A stretch of 22,232 bases of DNA from a virus: the IMG/VR virus record IMGVR_UViG_3300033571_003999, positions 1-22,232 of that record, one strand, 5' to 3'. Positions 12,059 to 20,468 of the stretch are shown here, in pieces. Made by a program: the position numbers and the translations under genes. The notes under the pieces are model-generated. The model was not told the origin of the DNA. It was given only the letters and a program-made list of their open reading frames with translations, and ran no database searches. Numbering within the stretch: position 1 is the stretch's first letter; every line of letters starts with the position of its first letter.

Positions 12059-12517
12059 TTACCGAAAGATGGCGACGGTTACGACTTGAACATCTTCTAA
12101 GCTACCATTTGCAAAAGTTGTTCCCAAGCGAACAGAAGATGTTGTCATTGCAGCTGCCAGAGTGCCTGTTGAAGCAATCGAAATTACTCTCATTGCACTT
12201 GTAGCGCTTCCGTCCGCATATCTACACGCTCCAGCTACAACATAATTAGCATCCGCCAACGCCGTCGTGAAGTTCACCGTATAGTCCCCCGTCCCGTTAT
12301 CCGTAATGCTGCTCACATTGAAGCTGGCGCGGATCGCCACGGTGCTGGTGCCGTTGAAGTTCACCCACGCTTTTGCCAGGCCCGATGCCTCGCTGGTGCC
12401 AAGCTTGGCGGTGGTGACGGCATTGGCTGCAATGTCAGCCGTGGTGATGCAGTCATCAGGAAGACCACCTGCGCTGATGCCGGTGATTGTTCCAGAGCCG
12501 TTGATTCCGATTGGCAT
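12059..12517 (-). CDS. Short tail fibre-like protein
   Basis: A 152-residue protein. It opens with a glycine-rich repeat (MPIGINGSGTITGISAGGLP), continues with TTADIAANAVTTAKLGTSEA, a spacer pattern very common in phage fibres, and ends in a beta-rich domain (DGTGDYTVNFTTAL-like and VVAGACRYADGSATSAMRV). The length suggests a tip or short fibre that assembles with the larger fibre encoded 4 nt upstream. Host contact is inference. Confidence 0.8.
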   Translation of the reverse strand: MPIGINGSGTITGISAGGLPDDCITTADIAANAVTTAKLGTSEASGLAKAWVNFNGTSTVAIRASFNVSSITDNGTGDYTVNFTTALADANYVVAGACRYADGSATSAMRVISIASTGTLAAAMTTSSVRLGTTFANGSLEDVQVVTVAIFR

Positions 12518-12520
12518 GAC

Positions 12521-14092
12521 TTACACCACCACCCAAGAGGCGCCACTGGGGACCGTGACGGTTACCCCAGAGTTTATCGTGATTGGTCCAGCGCTCATGG
12601 CGTTTTTGCTGGCAGTCAAAGTGTAGTTGGTCGTCACGGTTTGGCTGTTTTCGTAGAACACGTCATCGGTCCCACCACCCGTAGCGCCGCCTGCAGTACC
12701 CCAAGAGAGCGTTCCAGCGGCATTGCTTTTAAGCGCATGGCCGGCAACCGTGGCATCCGTAGCCGGCAGCGTCCAGGTGACGTTAGCTGCAATGCTCGCC
12801 GCACCTTGAAACGCCACCCAGTTGCTGCCGTTAGCAGTGGCTTCGCCAAACCGCACATCAGACTGGTTGTCCATCAACAGGTCGCCAGTCAGCGTGCCGC
12901 CGGTAGTTGGCAAGCCACCACTGACTGTTGATGCAATCGTGACACTACCGGAACCGTTGGTGATCGAGATGCCAGTGCCAGCCGTGAGCGTGGATTTGCT
13001 CAGCGTGTTGCCGGTGCTGTTGCCAATCAGCAATTGGCCATCGGTATAAGTCGTCTGGCCGGTGCCGCCATCAGCCACACCCAGAGTGCCGGTGATGCTG
13101 CTAGCGCTGAGATCAACAGCCAGCTCAGTGGATTCAATTACCAAGCCGCCATTAGCTTTCAGGTCAGCCGAGAAGCTATTGCCAGCCAGATCGAGGCCAT
13201 CGCCAGCGGTGTAGGTGGTATCAGTGCTGGCGATGCTGATGCTGCCATTGCCGTTGGTGATCGTGACGTTGCTGCCAGCGGTCAGCGTTGCTTTTGCCAA
13301 CGTGCCATCGGTTTTGCCGATCAGCAATTGGCCGTCGGTATAGGTGGTCTGGCCGGTGCCGCCGTAGGCCGTGCCGATTGTGGTGCCATTCCAGACGCCA
13401 GTGGCGATCGTGCCGACGCTGGTAAGGCTAGAGCCAGTGACACCAGAGCCCAGGCTGGTGGCATCCAGAACCTTGGTGCCAGCGATGCGGTACTCCTTGG
13501 TGCTGGCGATGTTGACGTGTTCGCTCAGCGTCCAGGCATCGGTGGCATCAATCCAGTTGATCGTCTTATCGGTTGTGCCCTTCAGCGTGATGCCGCCGCC
13601 GTCGGCTGTGATGTCGCTCGGTGTTACGACCTTACCGATGACGATGTTCTTATCTTCAACATCTAGCGTCTGGGTGTTGATGATTGTCTCGGTGCCGTTA
13701 ACGGTCAGGTCGCCTTGGATTATGACGTTGTTGTCGAACGTCGCAGCACCTGTAACATCCAGCGTGCCAGGGATGTCGATGTTGCTGGCCCACTCAACGC
13801 CCGTGCCAGCCGCATCAGTCTGCAGCAGCTGCCGTGGGGTGCCATCAGCCAGCTTGCTGACCGCGATCTCCGCATTGCTGGCGATGTCGGCATTGACCAG
13901 CGGATAGGCGCTGATCGACAGCCCTGGGATGTACCCCAAGCTGTTCCATGCGGTGGCGCCGGTGCCTAGCTTCCATTTCTTGGTGTCTGACTCAATGCCG
14001 ATCTCACCCGCCAGCAGCGTCGGGTTGGCAGCGGTCCAGTTGGCAGCGGTGTCATACCGCTGCTTCATCAATGCCGTGAGTGTGATGCTCAT
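12521..14092 (-). CDS. Large tail fibre protein with internal repeats
   Basis: A 523-residue fibre. The N-terminal domain (LTALMKQRYDTAANWTAANP, LLAGEIGIESDTKKWKLGTG) is the attachment module seen in many phage fibres. Then come IPGTLDVTGAATFDNNVIIQ and ADGGGITLKGTTDKTINWID repeats, and two long near-copies starting at GGTGQTTYTDGQLLIG (about residues 243 and 341). The C-terminus (LTASKNAMSAGPITINSGVT) is a known fibre end motif. It overlaps the duplicated tail-tip gene by 4 nt. Repeats of this sort usually form a trimeric beta shaft. Confidence 0.9.
   Translation of the reverse strand: MSITLTALMKQRYDTAANWTAANPTLLAGEIGIESDTKKWKLGTGATAWNSLGYIPGLSISAYPLVNADIASNAEIAVSKLADGTPRQLLQTDAAGTGVEWASNIDIPGTLDVTGAATFDNNVIIQGDLTVNGTETIINTQTLDVEDKNIVIGKVVTPSDITADGGGITLKGTTDKTINWIDATDAWTLSEHVNIASTKEYRIAGTKVLDATSLGSGVTGSSLTSVGTIATGVWNGTTIGTAYGGTGQTTYTDGQLLIGKTDGTLAKATLTAGSNVTITNGNGSISIASTDTTYTAGDGLDLAGNSFSADLKANGGLVIESTELAVDLSASSITGTLGVADGGTGQTTYTDGQLLIGNSTGNTLSKSTLTAGTGISITNGSGSVTIASTVSGGLPTTGGTLTGDLLMDNQSDVRFGEATANGSNWVAFQGAASIAANVTWTLPATDATVAGHALKSNAAGTLSWGTAGGATGGGTDDVFYENSQTVTTNYTLTASKNAMSAGPITINSGVTVTVPSGASWVVV
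13027..13363 (-). repeat. Direct repeat in the large fibre gene
   Basis: Two 43-nt copies, 13027-13069 and 13321-13363, differ at three positions and lie 294 nt apart. They encode the two GGTGQTTYTDGQLLI segments in the same frame. This could allow in-frame deletion or expansion of one shaft unit by recombination. Confidence 0.85.
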
Positions 14093-14592
14093 GCCGCGCC
14101 TATGGGACTGATGATGTAGTCTCGCGCAGGCGCTGCAGCGGCGCCGCCTGCATCTAGGATATACGCCCTTGCCGGGCTGGCTGCCGCTTGCTGGGCGTCA
14201 AACACCAAGTCGCTTAAGTCAATCGGGATCGTTTGCAGGCCAACCTCAACCTCCCACCTGCCGCACGAGCTGTCGGTGATGCTGGGCGGGCCTGCATACT
14301 GCCAAGCAAAATCACTAAGCAACGGCACTGGCGGCGTGGTATATCCGCTCCACACCTCAGGCGACAGAAAGAAAATGTCGAAACTGCCCTGTCGATCAAC
14401 GTAGTGCGCCGTGATCAAATCCAGCTGCACCTGCGTCAGTCGCTGGAATGACAGCGACAGGCTTTGACCAATGCGGCGGTTGCCACGCCTAAACCCACCC
14501 GTAACGCCTGAAAGCGCCACCTGCTTGACGTTTGGCACATCACCTGGCGTGAACGTGCGAGTCGATGGAACCAGGGCTGGAAAGGTGCTCAT
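14089..14592 (-). CDS. Tail-tip protein, duplicated paralog (longer copy)
   Basis: A 167-residue protein. Its first 130 residues align from end to end with the 123-aa product of the upstream gene: MSTFPALVPSTRTFTPGDVP matches MATFPAIEPSTRALTFGDYP, and the blocks IGQSLSLSFQRLT, ITAHYVDRQGSFDIF and WSGYTTPPVP have counterparts there. The C-terminal 37 residues (AAASPARAYILDAGGAAAAP) are a Pro/Ala-rich extension absent from the paralog. The family appears to be a minor tail component placed between the tail hub and fibres; the exact protein is not named with confidence. Confidence 0.8.
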   Translation of the reverse strand: MSTFPALVPSTRTFTPGDVPNVKQVALSGVTGGFRRGNRRIGQSLSLSFQRLTQVQLDLITAHYVDRQGSFDIFFLSPEVWSGYTTPPVPLLSDFAWQYAGPPSITDSSCGRWEVEVGLQTIPIDLSDLVFDAQQAAASPARAYILDAGGAAAAPARDYIISPIGAA

Positions 14593-14963
14593 CAGATCGG
14601 CGCTGCTACCAGCTCGATGCTCATGTTGTATCGGAGCGGCGTTGGGATGGCCACCTCAAATGGTCTGGCGTATCGCCACTCATAATCAATCGAGTTGATC
14701 GGTGGGCTGCTGTACCCAGCCCAGATCGCTAGCGGCAGGTCAAAGGCCAGCAGCGTGCCCTCCTGGCCGCTGTAATGGTCAAGGATCAGCGTCGCATCTG
14801 CTTCGGTGAGGTACTGGTAGCCCAGCGACAGGATCTGATTGACCCGGTTGCTGCCTTGCAGAAATCTGACATTGCCACCGCTGACGCCTTGATAGGTGAG
14901 CTGTGGGTAGTCGCCAAAGGTCAGCGCTCGGGTCGATGGTTCAATGGCGGGGAAGGTGGCCAT
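14592..14963 (-). CDS. Tail-tip protein, duplicated paralog (shorter copy)
   Basis: A 123-residue protein, paralogous to the following gene (TFPAIEPSTR, NRVNQILSLGYQYLT, DHYSGQEGTLLAF, WAGYSSPP). It directly follows the J-like hub gene, with its ATG overlapping the hub TGA, and its stop overlaps the paralog start as TGATG. The tandem arrangement implies duplication followed by divergence; the two may form a mixed ring or connector at the tail tip. Function is inferred from position. Confidence 0.8.
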   Translation of the reverse strand: MATFPAIEPSTRALTFGDYPQLTYQGVSGGNVRFLQGSNRVNQILSLGYQYLTEADATLILDHYSGQEGTLLAFDLPLAIWAGYSSPPINSIDYEWRYARPFEVAIPTPLRYNMSIELVAAPI

Positions 14964-16969
14964 CAGAGCACACGGAAGGAGCCGTTGACGATTGAGTTGC
15001 TGATCTCCGCGATGTCGCTACCGCTCACCGGGAAATGGTCTGCCTCAATCGTACTGCCGCCATTGGTGCCATAGGTGATATCAGTGATTTGATACCACTC
15101 GATTTCGGTGCGGTTGTCGCCGCGTGATGAGATCCGCTGACGCTGGATTTTGATAATGTCAGTTGGCTTGAGACCAGTGGTGATCAGCGCCGTTTCAAAG
15201 CTGACGGTATGCGTTGAAAACCTGCGCCTTGCCAGTTCGTATTTGGCGTACATCGCCGCATGATCAGGGCTTGCGCAAAAATCCGTCATGTCGAATTGCT
15301 CTACTGGCGCATCTAGTGCCGTGGTGCTGTAGGCCACTTGCTTGGTGCGTTGAATGCCGATCTCGCTTGGGTTGACTTCGCGGTAAAGCATCACTGCAAT
15401 GAAGTCCTGCCGATCTGACACCGTGCGGAATGACTTGCTAAAGCTGTCAGGCAGGATCTCGTCTTCAGTGAACGTAGCCGCTGGCGTCAATGCCGTCAGC
15501 TTGATTGCGTTTCCGGTTAGCGGCAGCAGTGGCTCGAACCGATATTGCCCGCCAAACGACAGGAATGACAGCAAGAAATACGGCGCCAGCGTTGCCGCGA
15601 TGTCGATGATGTTGACGGTCTCATCCAGCACGCCATTGAAGAACAGGTTGTATTGGCTACAGAAAGCCGCAATGCTGGTCAGGTTGCCGATGAAGATCGG
15701 CGATGCAATGTCAGCCGTTGCCGCGCCATTGGCTTGCTTGTAGATGGTGAAGAGGTACATCACCAGATCGACCAGCTGGTTGCTGGCACCACGCGGGTAC
15801 ACGCCGGCCACAAGCCCGCCGCTGTACAGATCAACCTTGACGCCTTGCTCGTAATAGATGAAGATCTGTTTGGTGGTTGTGGGGAACGAACCCTCGCTCG
15901 GTGGATCGTAGATGTTGCCATTGATGCGCAGAAAGGTGATGTCTGCGTATGCGGAATTGTTCGCTGTTGGCGTGCTCGATGGATTAGAGTAAGGGCTGAT
16001 TACAAACTCACGCTGAACACCTGTAAATGTGCCGGTGCTGGGTGGATTTGACGTATTGACTTGATTGTTGACCTCTGTAACCTCATAGACAAAAACCGCA
16101 TTGGCTCCAGAGGGGAGCCCTAGCGCTGTCTTGAATGCAGGGTCGGGCGCGACAAAACCAAAGTCTTCTATGGTCCCAACCGTCTTGCCGCCAATAATCG
16201 TGCCGCTTCCATTAAGGATTGCGTTCCATACAAACTTAACCGATGGGCTTGGCGTGATACCAGCGTAAGTCAGAAATGCTGCTGTTACATCCGCACCGCT
16301 GTTTGAATTAAAAACTTGGAAGGAATCGGTGGCAACAAAAAACACTGAATTGCTGGTGCTTCCAGTGCCCCTGGTGATTTCCTTGGTTCCAATGTAAACA
16401 TCAACTGGTGTAACTTCGATGAACGTGCTATTGACCTGCGCTGGATATAGCGCGCTGATGTACGAGTACGTTTCAACGCCGCAAAACAAACTACTGCCGC
16501 CAATTGGGCAAACGCTCGGCGCCGCCGCAAGACTTGCAGCAGTTGCGTAGTCATGTGCCAGTGTGATTGTTTGATCCGGCAAAAATGCAACAGTTCGCAG
16601 CCCGACCCATGTGCGGTATTTAACGGGCAGGCTAACAATCTCGCCTTGGCTTATCGGATACAGAAAGCTACCTACAAAATTACTCGTGCCCGACTTGACC
16701 AACGGCGGTTGAACCCAAGCCCCACCAATGTTGTTAACCCTCTTGCCAAATACAATTGGAATCGTTTCGCCTGGTGTGCCAATTCGTTGCGCTTTGTCAA
16801 TATCTGCTGACGGTTTTTTGCCGGTCAGCAGTGAATCATCCAACTTCTTGCCAGCGCGTGCTGGCTTGGCTTTTTCCTGTGAGTCGGTTTGGAACTTGCC
16901 AGGTGTCGGGTATGTACGCGAGATTCTTGCGTTAACGTGGCCGAGCTTTATTTGGCGAAAATTACTCAT
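14963..16969 (-). CDS. Tail hub / tip attachment protein (gpJ-like)
   Basis: A 668-residue structural protein located after the tape measure and two minor tail genes, where siphophages encode the central tail hub. Features include IGTPGETIPIVFGKRVNNIG (about residues 62-81) near the N-terminus and a long central beta region. A C-terminal gp27-like section follows, with EDEILPDSFSKSFRTVSDRQ and then LKPTDIIKIQRQRISSRGDN. These correspond to the hub domains of J-like proteins that anchor fibres and plug the tail tube. It is shorter than lambda J (1132 residues), lacking the long C-terminal receptor part, which here may be supplied by separate fibre genes. Confidence 0.85.
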   Translation of the reverse strand: MSNFRQIKLGHVNARISRTYPTPGKFQTDSQEKAKPARAGKKLDDSLLTGKKPSADIDKAQRIGTPGETIPIVFGKRVNNIGGAWVQPPLVKSGTSNFVGSFLYPISQGEIVSLPVKYRTWVGLRTVAFLPDQTITLAHDYATAASLAAAPSVCPIGGSSLFCGVETYSYISALYPAQVNSTFIEVTPVDVYIGTKEITRGTGSTSNSVFFVATDSFQVFNSNSGADVTAAFLTYAGITPSPSVKFVWNAILNGSGTIIGGKTVGTIEDFGFVAPDPAFKTALGLPSGANAVFVYEVTEVNNQVNTSNPPSTGTFTGVQREFVISPYSNPSSTPTANNSAYADITFLRINGNIYDPPSEGSFPTTTKQIFIYYEQGVKVDLYSGGLVAGVYPRGASNQLVDLVMYLFTIYKQANGAATADIASPIFIGNLTSIAAFCSQYNLFFNGVLDETVNIIDIAATLAPYFLLSFLSFGGQYRFEPLLPLTGNAIKLTALTPAATFTEDEILPDSFSKSFRTVSDRQDFIAVMLYREVNPSEIGIQRTKQVAYSTTALDAPVEQFDMTDFCASPDHAAMYAKYELARRRFSTHTVSFETALITTGLKPTDIIKIQRQRISSRGDNRTEIEWYQITDITYGTNGGSTIEADHFPVSGSDIAEISNSIVNGSFRVL

Positions 16970-16970
16970 A

Positions 16971-17186
16971 TCAATCCACCTCCATGGGGCAATTTCTGAT
17001 GGTTGTTGCGTAAACGATCAAGGGCACATTGAAAGTGCCTGACGTGATCAGCTCAACGCATAGCTTGCGACCATCAGGTGCTCTGTAAATGCGCTTGCCA
17101 TCGTTTAGCCACAGCTCTACACCTTCGTGGATGCTTCCATCGCTGCATGTCACAGTCAAATCTTTGGCGACCACCCCTTCCATCAT
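16971..17186 (-). CDS. Small minor tail protein, 71 aa
   Basis: A 71-residue protein (ATG 17186, with a second ATG at 17183). It is a compact beta-rich sequence (DLTVTCSDGSIHEGVELWLN, KRIYRAPDGRKLCVEL) between the L-like minor tail gene, which it overlaps by 4 nt, and the hub gene. Position suggests a tail-tip component or assembly factor. No family is recognised with certainty. Confidence 0.72.
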   Translation of the reverse strand: MMEGVVAKDLTVTCSDGSIHEGVELWLNDGKRIYRAPDGRKLCVELITSGTFNVPLIVYATTIRNCPMEVD

Positions 17187-17689
17187 TGTCCCACAAACCT
17201 CCCGATCAAGTCTGACGCAATCTTACGGCTGGGCACTTGACCTTTTTGCTTGTCAATTGCTGGATTGACCGACCATGCAATGGCGGCATCGGTTATCGCC
17301 GCAGATTCAATGCTGCCAATGTAGCGGCTGATAAGCTGCGCGCTGCTGGCATCAAATGAATCCTCGCCGGGGTCCTGCACGATCAGGCTTGCGATGATCA
17401 AGGACCCACCGCCTACAGCCTGCTCGGTCAGATCAACCACATCGCCAACCGCAGCAATGTCTACGTTGAGCTGGTTGATCGACCCAGCATCAACAGAGCT
17501 GAATCCGTCAACATCAAACGCCAAATACAGGTAGCTGCCTGCCACATCGGTGTCAATGCTGAATGTTTGCGCCACTTGATAGAAGTTCTGCCATTGCCGC
17601 GTTGGCGCACGTTTGCCGCTGATCGGATCACGCACGTTTGTGCGATCTGCGTAGTACTCAAGGAAACACATGATGTCGTAGTCGTTCAT
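17183..17689 (-). CDS. Minor tail protein, 168 aa (L-like position)
   Basis: A 168-residue protein beginning MNDYDIMCFLEYYADRTN, directly after the tape measure gene (1-nt overlap). Beta-rich body segments such as AGSYLYLAFDVDGFSSVDAG and GSLIIASLIVQDPGEDSFDA fit a small tail-tip structural protein. In lambda-like gene order the gene after the tape measure encodes gpM or gpL-type minor tail proteins. The lambda gpL iron-sulfur cysteines are not apparent. Role assigned by synteny. Confidence 0.72.
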   Translation of the reverse strand: MNDYDIMCFLEYYADRTNVRDPISGKRAPTRQWQNFYQVAQTFSIDTDVAGSYLYLAFDVDGFSSVDAGSINQLNVDIAAVGDVVDLTEQAVGGGSLIIASLIVQDPGEDSFDASSAQLISRYIGSIESAAITDAAIAWSVNPAIDKQKGQVPSRKIASDLIGRFVGQ

Positions 17690-20142
17690 CAGGCCAGCCC
17701 CACTGCGCGACGTGTGCTGCGATCATTGCGCATCAGGTCGAGGGTCTGCTGCACGCCAGCCTGCACGGCACGGCTTAGGTCTTGCGTGGTCACATAATTG
17801 GCGCCGTTCATTTGTGTAACAGGCCCCGTCTGGATGCTGACCTGGGCATTGCTTGGCACCACCACGCCGCCCTCAGCAAACCGCGGAATCGCAGCAGCAC
17901 CACGGCGGCCGGCCATCCAGTTGGCGGCAAATCCGGCAGCCTTGGACTGCGGCACGATGTACTCCGGCTCGCCGCCCTCTCCAACCATTGCCACGGTTGG
18001 GCCGCTAACCACGCCACCTTCAGCGAAGCGAGGCAGGGAAACGGTCGGGATCGTCGGTATGCCTGGCAACCGGAGCCGTGACAATGCCGCGTTAGCACCA
18101 GCGATCATGCGGTTGAGTGCCGAAATGGCGCCGTTGATGCCGCGCTCGATGCCGCCGATGATGTTGTTCACCACGCCCTTGATCATGTTGGCCGCGGCCG
18201 TGAAGGGTGCCGCCAGCGCCTGAGCCAGGCCGGAGAACAGCGATTTGATCCCATCCACCATCGCCTTGAGCGCATTGGCTACCGGGTCGATAAAGACGAT
18301 CTTGAACCCAGCAGCTCCTGCTTGCAGGATCCCGCCAATAGCATTGAACACATCACCAATCTGATCGCGGAAGGCATAGATCGCTACGCCAGCAGCCACC
18401 AGTAATGCCACCCAGCCCACGGGGCCGCTGAAGATCGCAAGCAGCAGCTGGCCAAGCGGAGCCAATGCCGCCATCAGCGGCGCGATCGCACCAGCCCAGC
18501 CAGCAATCAAAGCGGGGATGCTCACCAGTGCGGCAGCAATGCCCGTGAACAATGGCCCCACCAGCGTCAGCACAGAAACCAACGCCGTGATCGCAGGCGC
18601 AAAGGCAATAAACGCAGCGGTCAAGCCTGTCATGATTCCAAGGATTGTCTGCACAGGTCCCGGCAAACTAGAGAACCAAGTTGCTAGGCCCGCGATCCCT
18701 TGTCCAAGCTGAATAGCCAGAGGAAGCAATGAAACGATTGCATTGCCTACAGCCTGTATAGCGCTAGGCAATACAGCTGCAAACTTCTGAGCAAATTCAG
18801 TGATATAAGGCAAAGCGGCTGTTAGGGCCTGATTAAATGGCCCAGCAATCGTTCTGCCAATTCCAGCAAGTGTGTCATTGAACTGGTCAGCCGCTGCGGC
18901 CATCTCAGTGCTAATTGTTGATTGATATTTCTCTAATCCGGCGCGGCCCTGATCCAGCATTGGGATCAAATTAACCCCTGCTTTGCCAAATAACTCTTGA
19001 GCTAGGGCAGCCTTCTTGGCTGGATCTTCCATCTTACTAAACTTATCGGCTATATCCAGCATTACCTGATCGACTGGACGCAGCTTGCCGGCCGAGTCAG
19101 TTGCTGAGATGCCAAGCTCAGCCAAGGCGTTACTAGCGCTTTTGCTGTTATTTTCCAAGGCATCAGCGGCGTCTTTGTATTGCGCTTTTATAGCTTCCAA
19201 CTGAGCAGCGGTAGCTGACTCAATCATCTTGGCCTGCGACTGTTGGTTGTTTTTTATGATTGACTCTTCCGACATTTTTCTTTCTTCAAGCGCATCTTCT
19301 TCTGCCCTTCTCCTGTCACGAAGCTGGCGACCGCGCATTTTCTGGCTAGCCTGATGCCTTTTGTTTAGAGCATGAAGCTCATCCTCTTCTTGCAGCTTTA
19401 GATTGTTCAGCTGATTCTCTCGGTCTGCATCGGCAAGGCCTTCGTTTGCGTCTATTGACCTGCGCATTTTGTCGTATCTTTGGTTGATGGCTCGCTCTGT
19501 CTTGCGCAACGACTCATCTGCCAATTCTCGATCAGCATCAGCTTGATCGTCATAGCGATCATCCAACAGCCCCTGCTCGCGTCTATATCTTTTGTTTAGC
19601 TCTCTCAACCGTGCATCGGTTTCATTTTCAAGTGCATCGAGCCTATCTCGACCCTGCTCTTTAACCAAATCGGTTTGCTCGCGCTCTCCTCTCTTGATTG
19701 CTTCTAGCGCATCATCACTGGCAGATTTGACTTTAGTTGCATAGTCATTCGCACCGGCTCCAGCAGCCACCATGCCCTTGCTAAGGCGTGCCATGCCTTT
19801 AGCAACTTCGTCAACGCTACTTCCACTATCGGCAGCGGCATTGCCAAACTTACTTAGCGTTTCAACAGCAACGCCAGTGCGCTGGCTGAGATCATAAAGA
19901 TGATCCGCGGCGTCGATTGAACGCTTGGCAAAGGCAGCTAAGCCAGCCAATGCAGCTGCCGGAATCAAAGCACCCAGCAGGCCACCGATGCCGCTAGCGG
20001 CACCCTTAAGGCGACCAAGCGCGCCGGCGGTTTCTTTTGCTTCGCCCTGAGTGCCCTGCAGGGCTCTGTTCAATGCAACGATATTATTGACGCCATCGAC
20101 ATCAGCCTTGATCCTGACGGCAGCCTCCATGTTTAACGCCAT
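17689..20142 (-). CDS. Tape measure protein
   Basis: An 817-residue protein, the longest in the window. The N-terminus (AAVRIKADVDGVNNIVALNR) is the typical tape measure start. Residues about 145-335 form a highly charged coiled coil (for example REQTDLVKEQGRDRLDALEN, RRRAEEDALEERKMSEESII). The middle has several hydrophobic spans (LPLAIQLGQGIAGLATWFSS, FSGPVGWVALLVAAGVAIYA) for membrane insertion during DNA entry. The C-terminus has the paired motif RFAEGGVV and MVGEGGEPEYIVPQ common in phage tape measures. The long charged insert is larger than usual. It follows the G/G-T chaperones as expected. Confidence 0.95.
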   Translation of the reverse strand: MALNMEAAVRIKADVDGVNNIVALNRALQGTQGEAKETAGALGRLKGAASGIGGLLGALIPAAALAGLAAFAKRSIDAADHLYDLSQRTGVAVETLSKFGNAAADSGSSVDEVAKGMARLSKGMVAAGAGANDYATKVKSASDDALEAIKRGEREQTDLVKEQGRDRLDALENETDARLRELNKRYRREQGLLDDRYDDQADADRELADESLRKTERAINQRYDKMRRSIDANEGLADADRENQLNNLKLQEEDELHALNKRHQASQKMRGRQLRDRRRAEEDALEERKMSEESIIKNNQQSQAKMIESATAAQLEAIKAQYKDAADALENNSKSASNALAELGISATDSAGKLRPVDQVMLDIADKFSKMEDPAKKAALAQELFGKAGVNLIPMLDQGRAGLEKYQSTISTEMAAAADQFNDTLAGIGRTIAGPFNQALTAALPYITEFAQKFAAVLPSAIQAVGNAIVSLLPLAIQLGQGIAGLATWFSSLPGPVQTILGIMTGLTAAFIAFAPAITALVSVLTLVGPLFTGIAAALVSIPALIAGWAGAIAPLMAALAPLGQLLLAIFSGPVGWVALLVAAGVAIYAFRDQIGDVFNAIGGILQAGAAGFKIVFIDPVANALKAMVDGIKSLFSGLAQALAAPFTAAANMIKGVVNNIIGGIERGINGAISALNRMIAGANAALSRLRLPGIPTIPTVSLPRFAEGGVVSGPTVAMVGEGGEPEYIVPQSKAAGFAANWMAGRRGAAAIPRFAEGGVVVPSNAQVSIQTGPVTQMNGANYVTTQDLSRAVQAGVQQTLDLMRNDRSTRRAVGLA
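18482..18489. repeat. HIP1 octamer GCGATCGC
   Basis: Fourth copy of HIP1, within the tape measure gene. Confidence 0.9.
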
Positions 20143-20144
20143 AG

Positions 20145-20468
20145 CTACTTGCCCTTCTCGTGAACGGCCTGCAAGATCTCGCCCTCAATTACCTGGATGT
20201 CTTCCAGCATCGCGGCAGAGTCCTCAACTCCGTACAGTCTAAACGCCATGTCGAGCGCCAGGTAATCGAGCCCGATCAAACCAGCTGGGCCGCTGCGCCA
20301 TTGCGTCTGGCAGCGCAGGAACATCAGAACAGCAGACCACGCATCAGGTTCCACCTCGAAAAAGTCTGGCGTTTTCGGCAGATCAATGTCAAGGCCAAAG
20401 GCTGCAGCGTCTTGAGCGGTCTGGTCGATTACGCCACCTCTTATCCAGTAACGCGCAGCCTCGATCAG
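20145..20468 (-). CDS. Tail assembly chaperone T-part (DUF1799-like), read by -1 frameshift
   Basis: A 107-residue segment with no canonical start at its beginning; it is expected only as the C-terminal part of a G-T fusion. From the slip site it reads LIEAARYWIRGGVIDQ, then FGLDIDLPKTPDFFEV and EPDAWSAVLMFLRCQTQWR, SGPAGLIGLDYLAL and a final helix. The WSAV...QWR...GLDY pattern is that of DUF1799 (lambda gpT-like). The frame is open through the slip site with no ATG, GTG or TTG until GTG 20354, and a start there would lose 38 family-like residues. Fused to the 126-aa G part, the product would be about 233 residues, close in layout to lambda gpGT. It would bind the tape measure during tail assembly. 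Confidence 0.85.
   Translation of the reverse strand: MIEAARYWIRGGVIDQTAQDAAAFGLDIDLPKTPDFFEVEPDAWSAVLMFLRCQTQWRSGPAGLIGLDYLALDMAFRLYGVEDSAAMLEDIQVIEGEILQAVHEKGK

Noticed and set aside
13034-13666. Plus-strand open frame of 210 codons opposite the large fibre gene
   Set aside because: Its repeats merely mirror the Gly/Thr-rich repeats of the fibre on the other strand.
10003-14092. Diversity-generating retroelement acting on fibre tips
   Set aside because: No reverse transcriptase, accessory protein or template/variable repeat pair with adenine-specific differences was seen in the window.
20145-20354. Independent T gene starting at GTG 20354
   Set aside because: A start there removes 38 DUF1799-like residues that are open and in frame back to the A_AAA_AAC slip site; no good ribosome-binding site precedes it.
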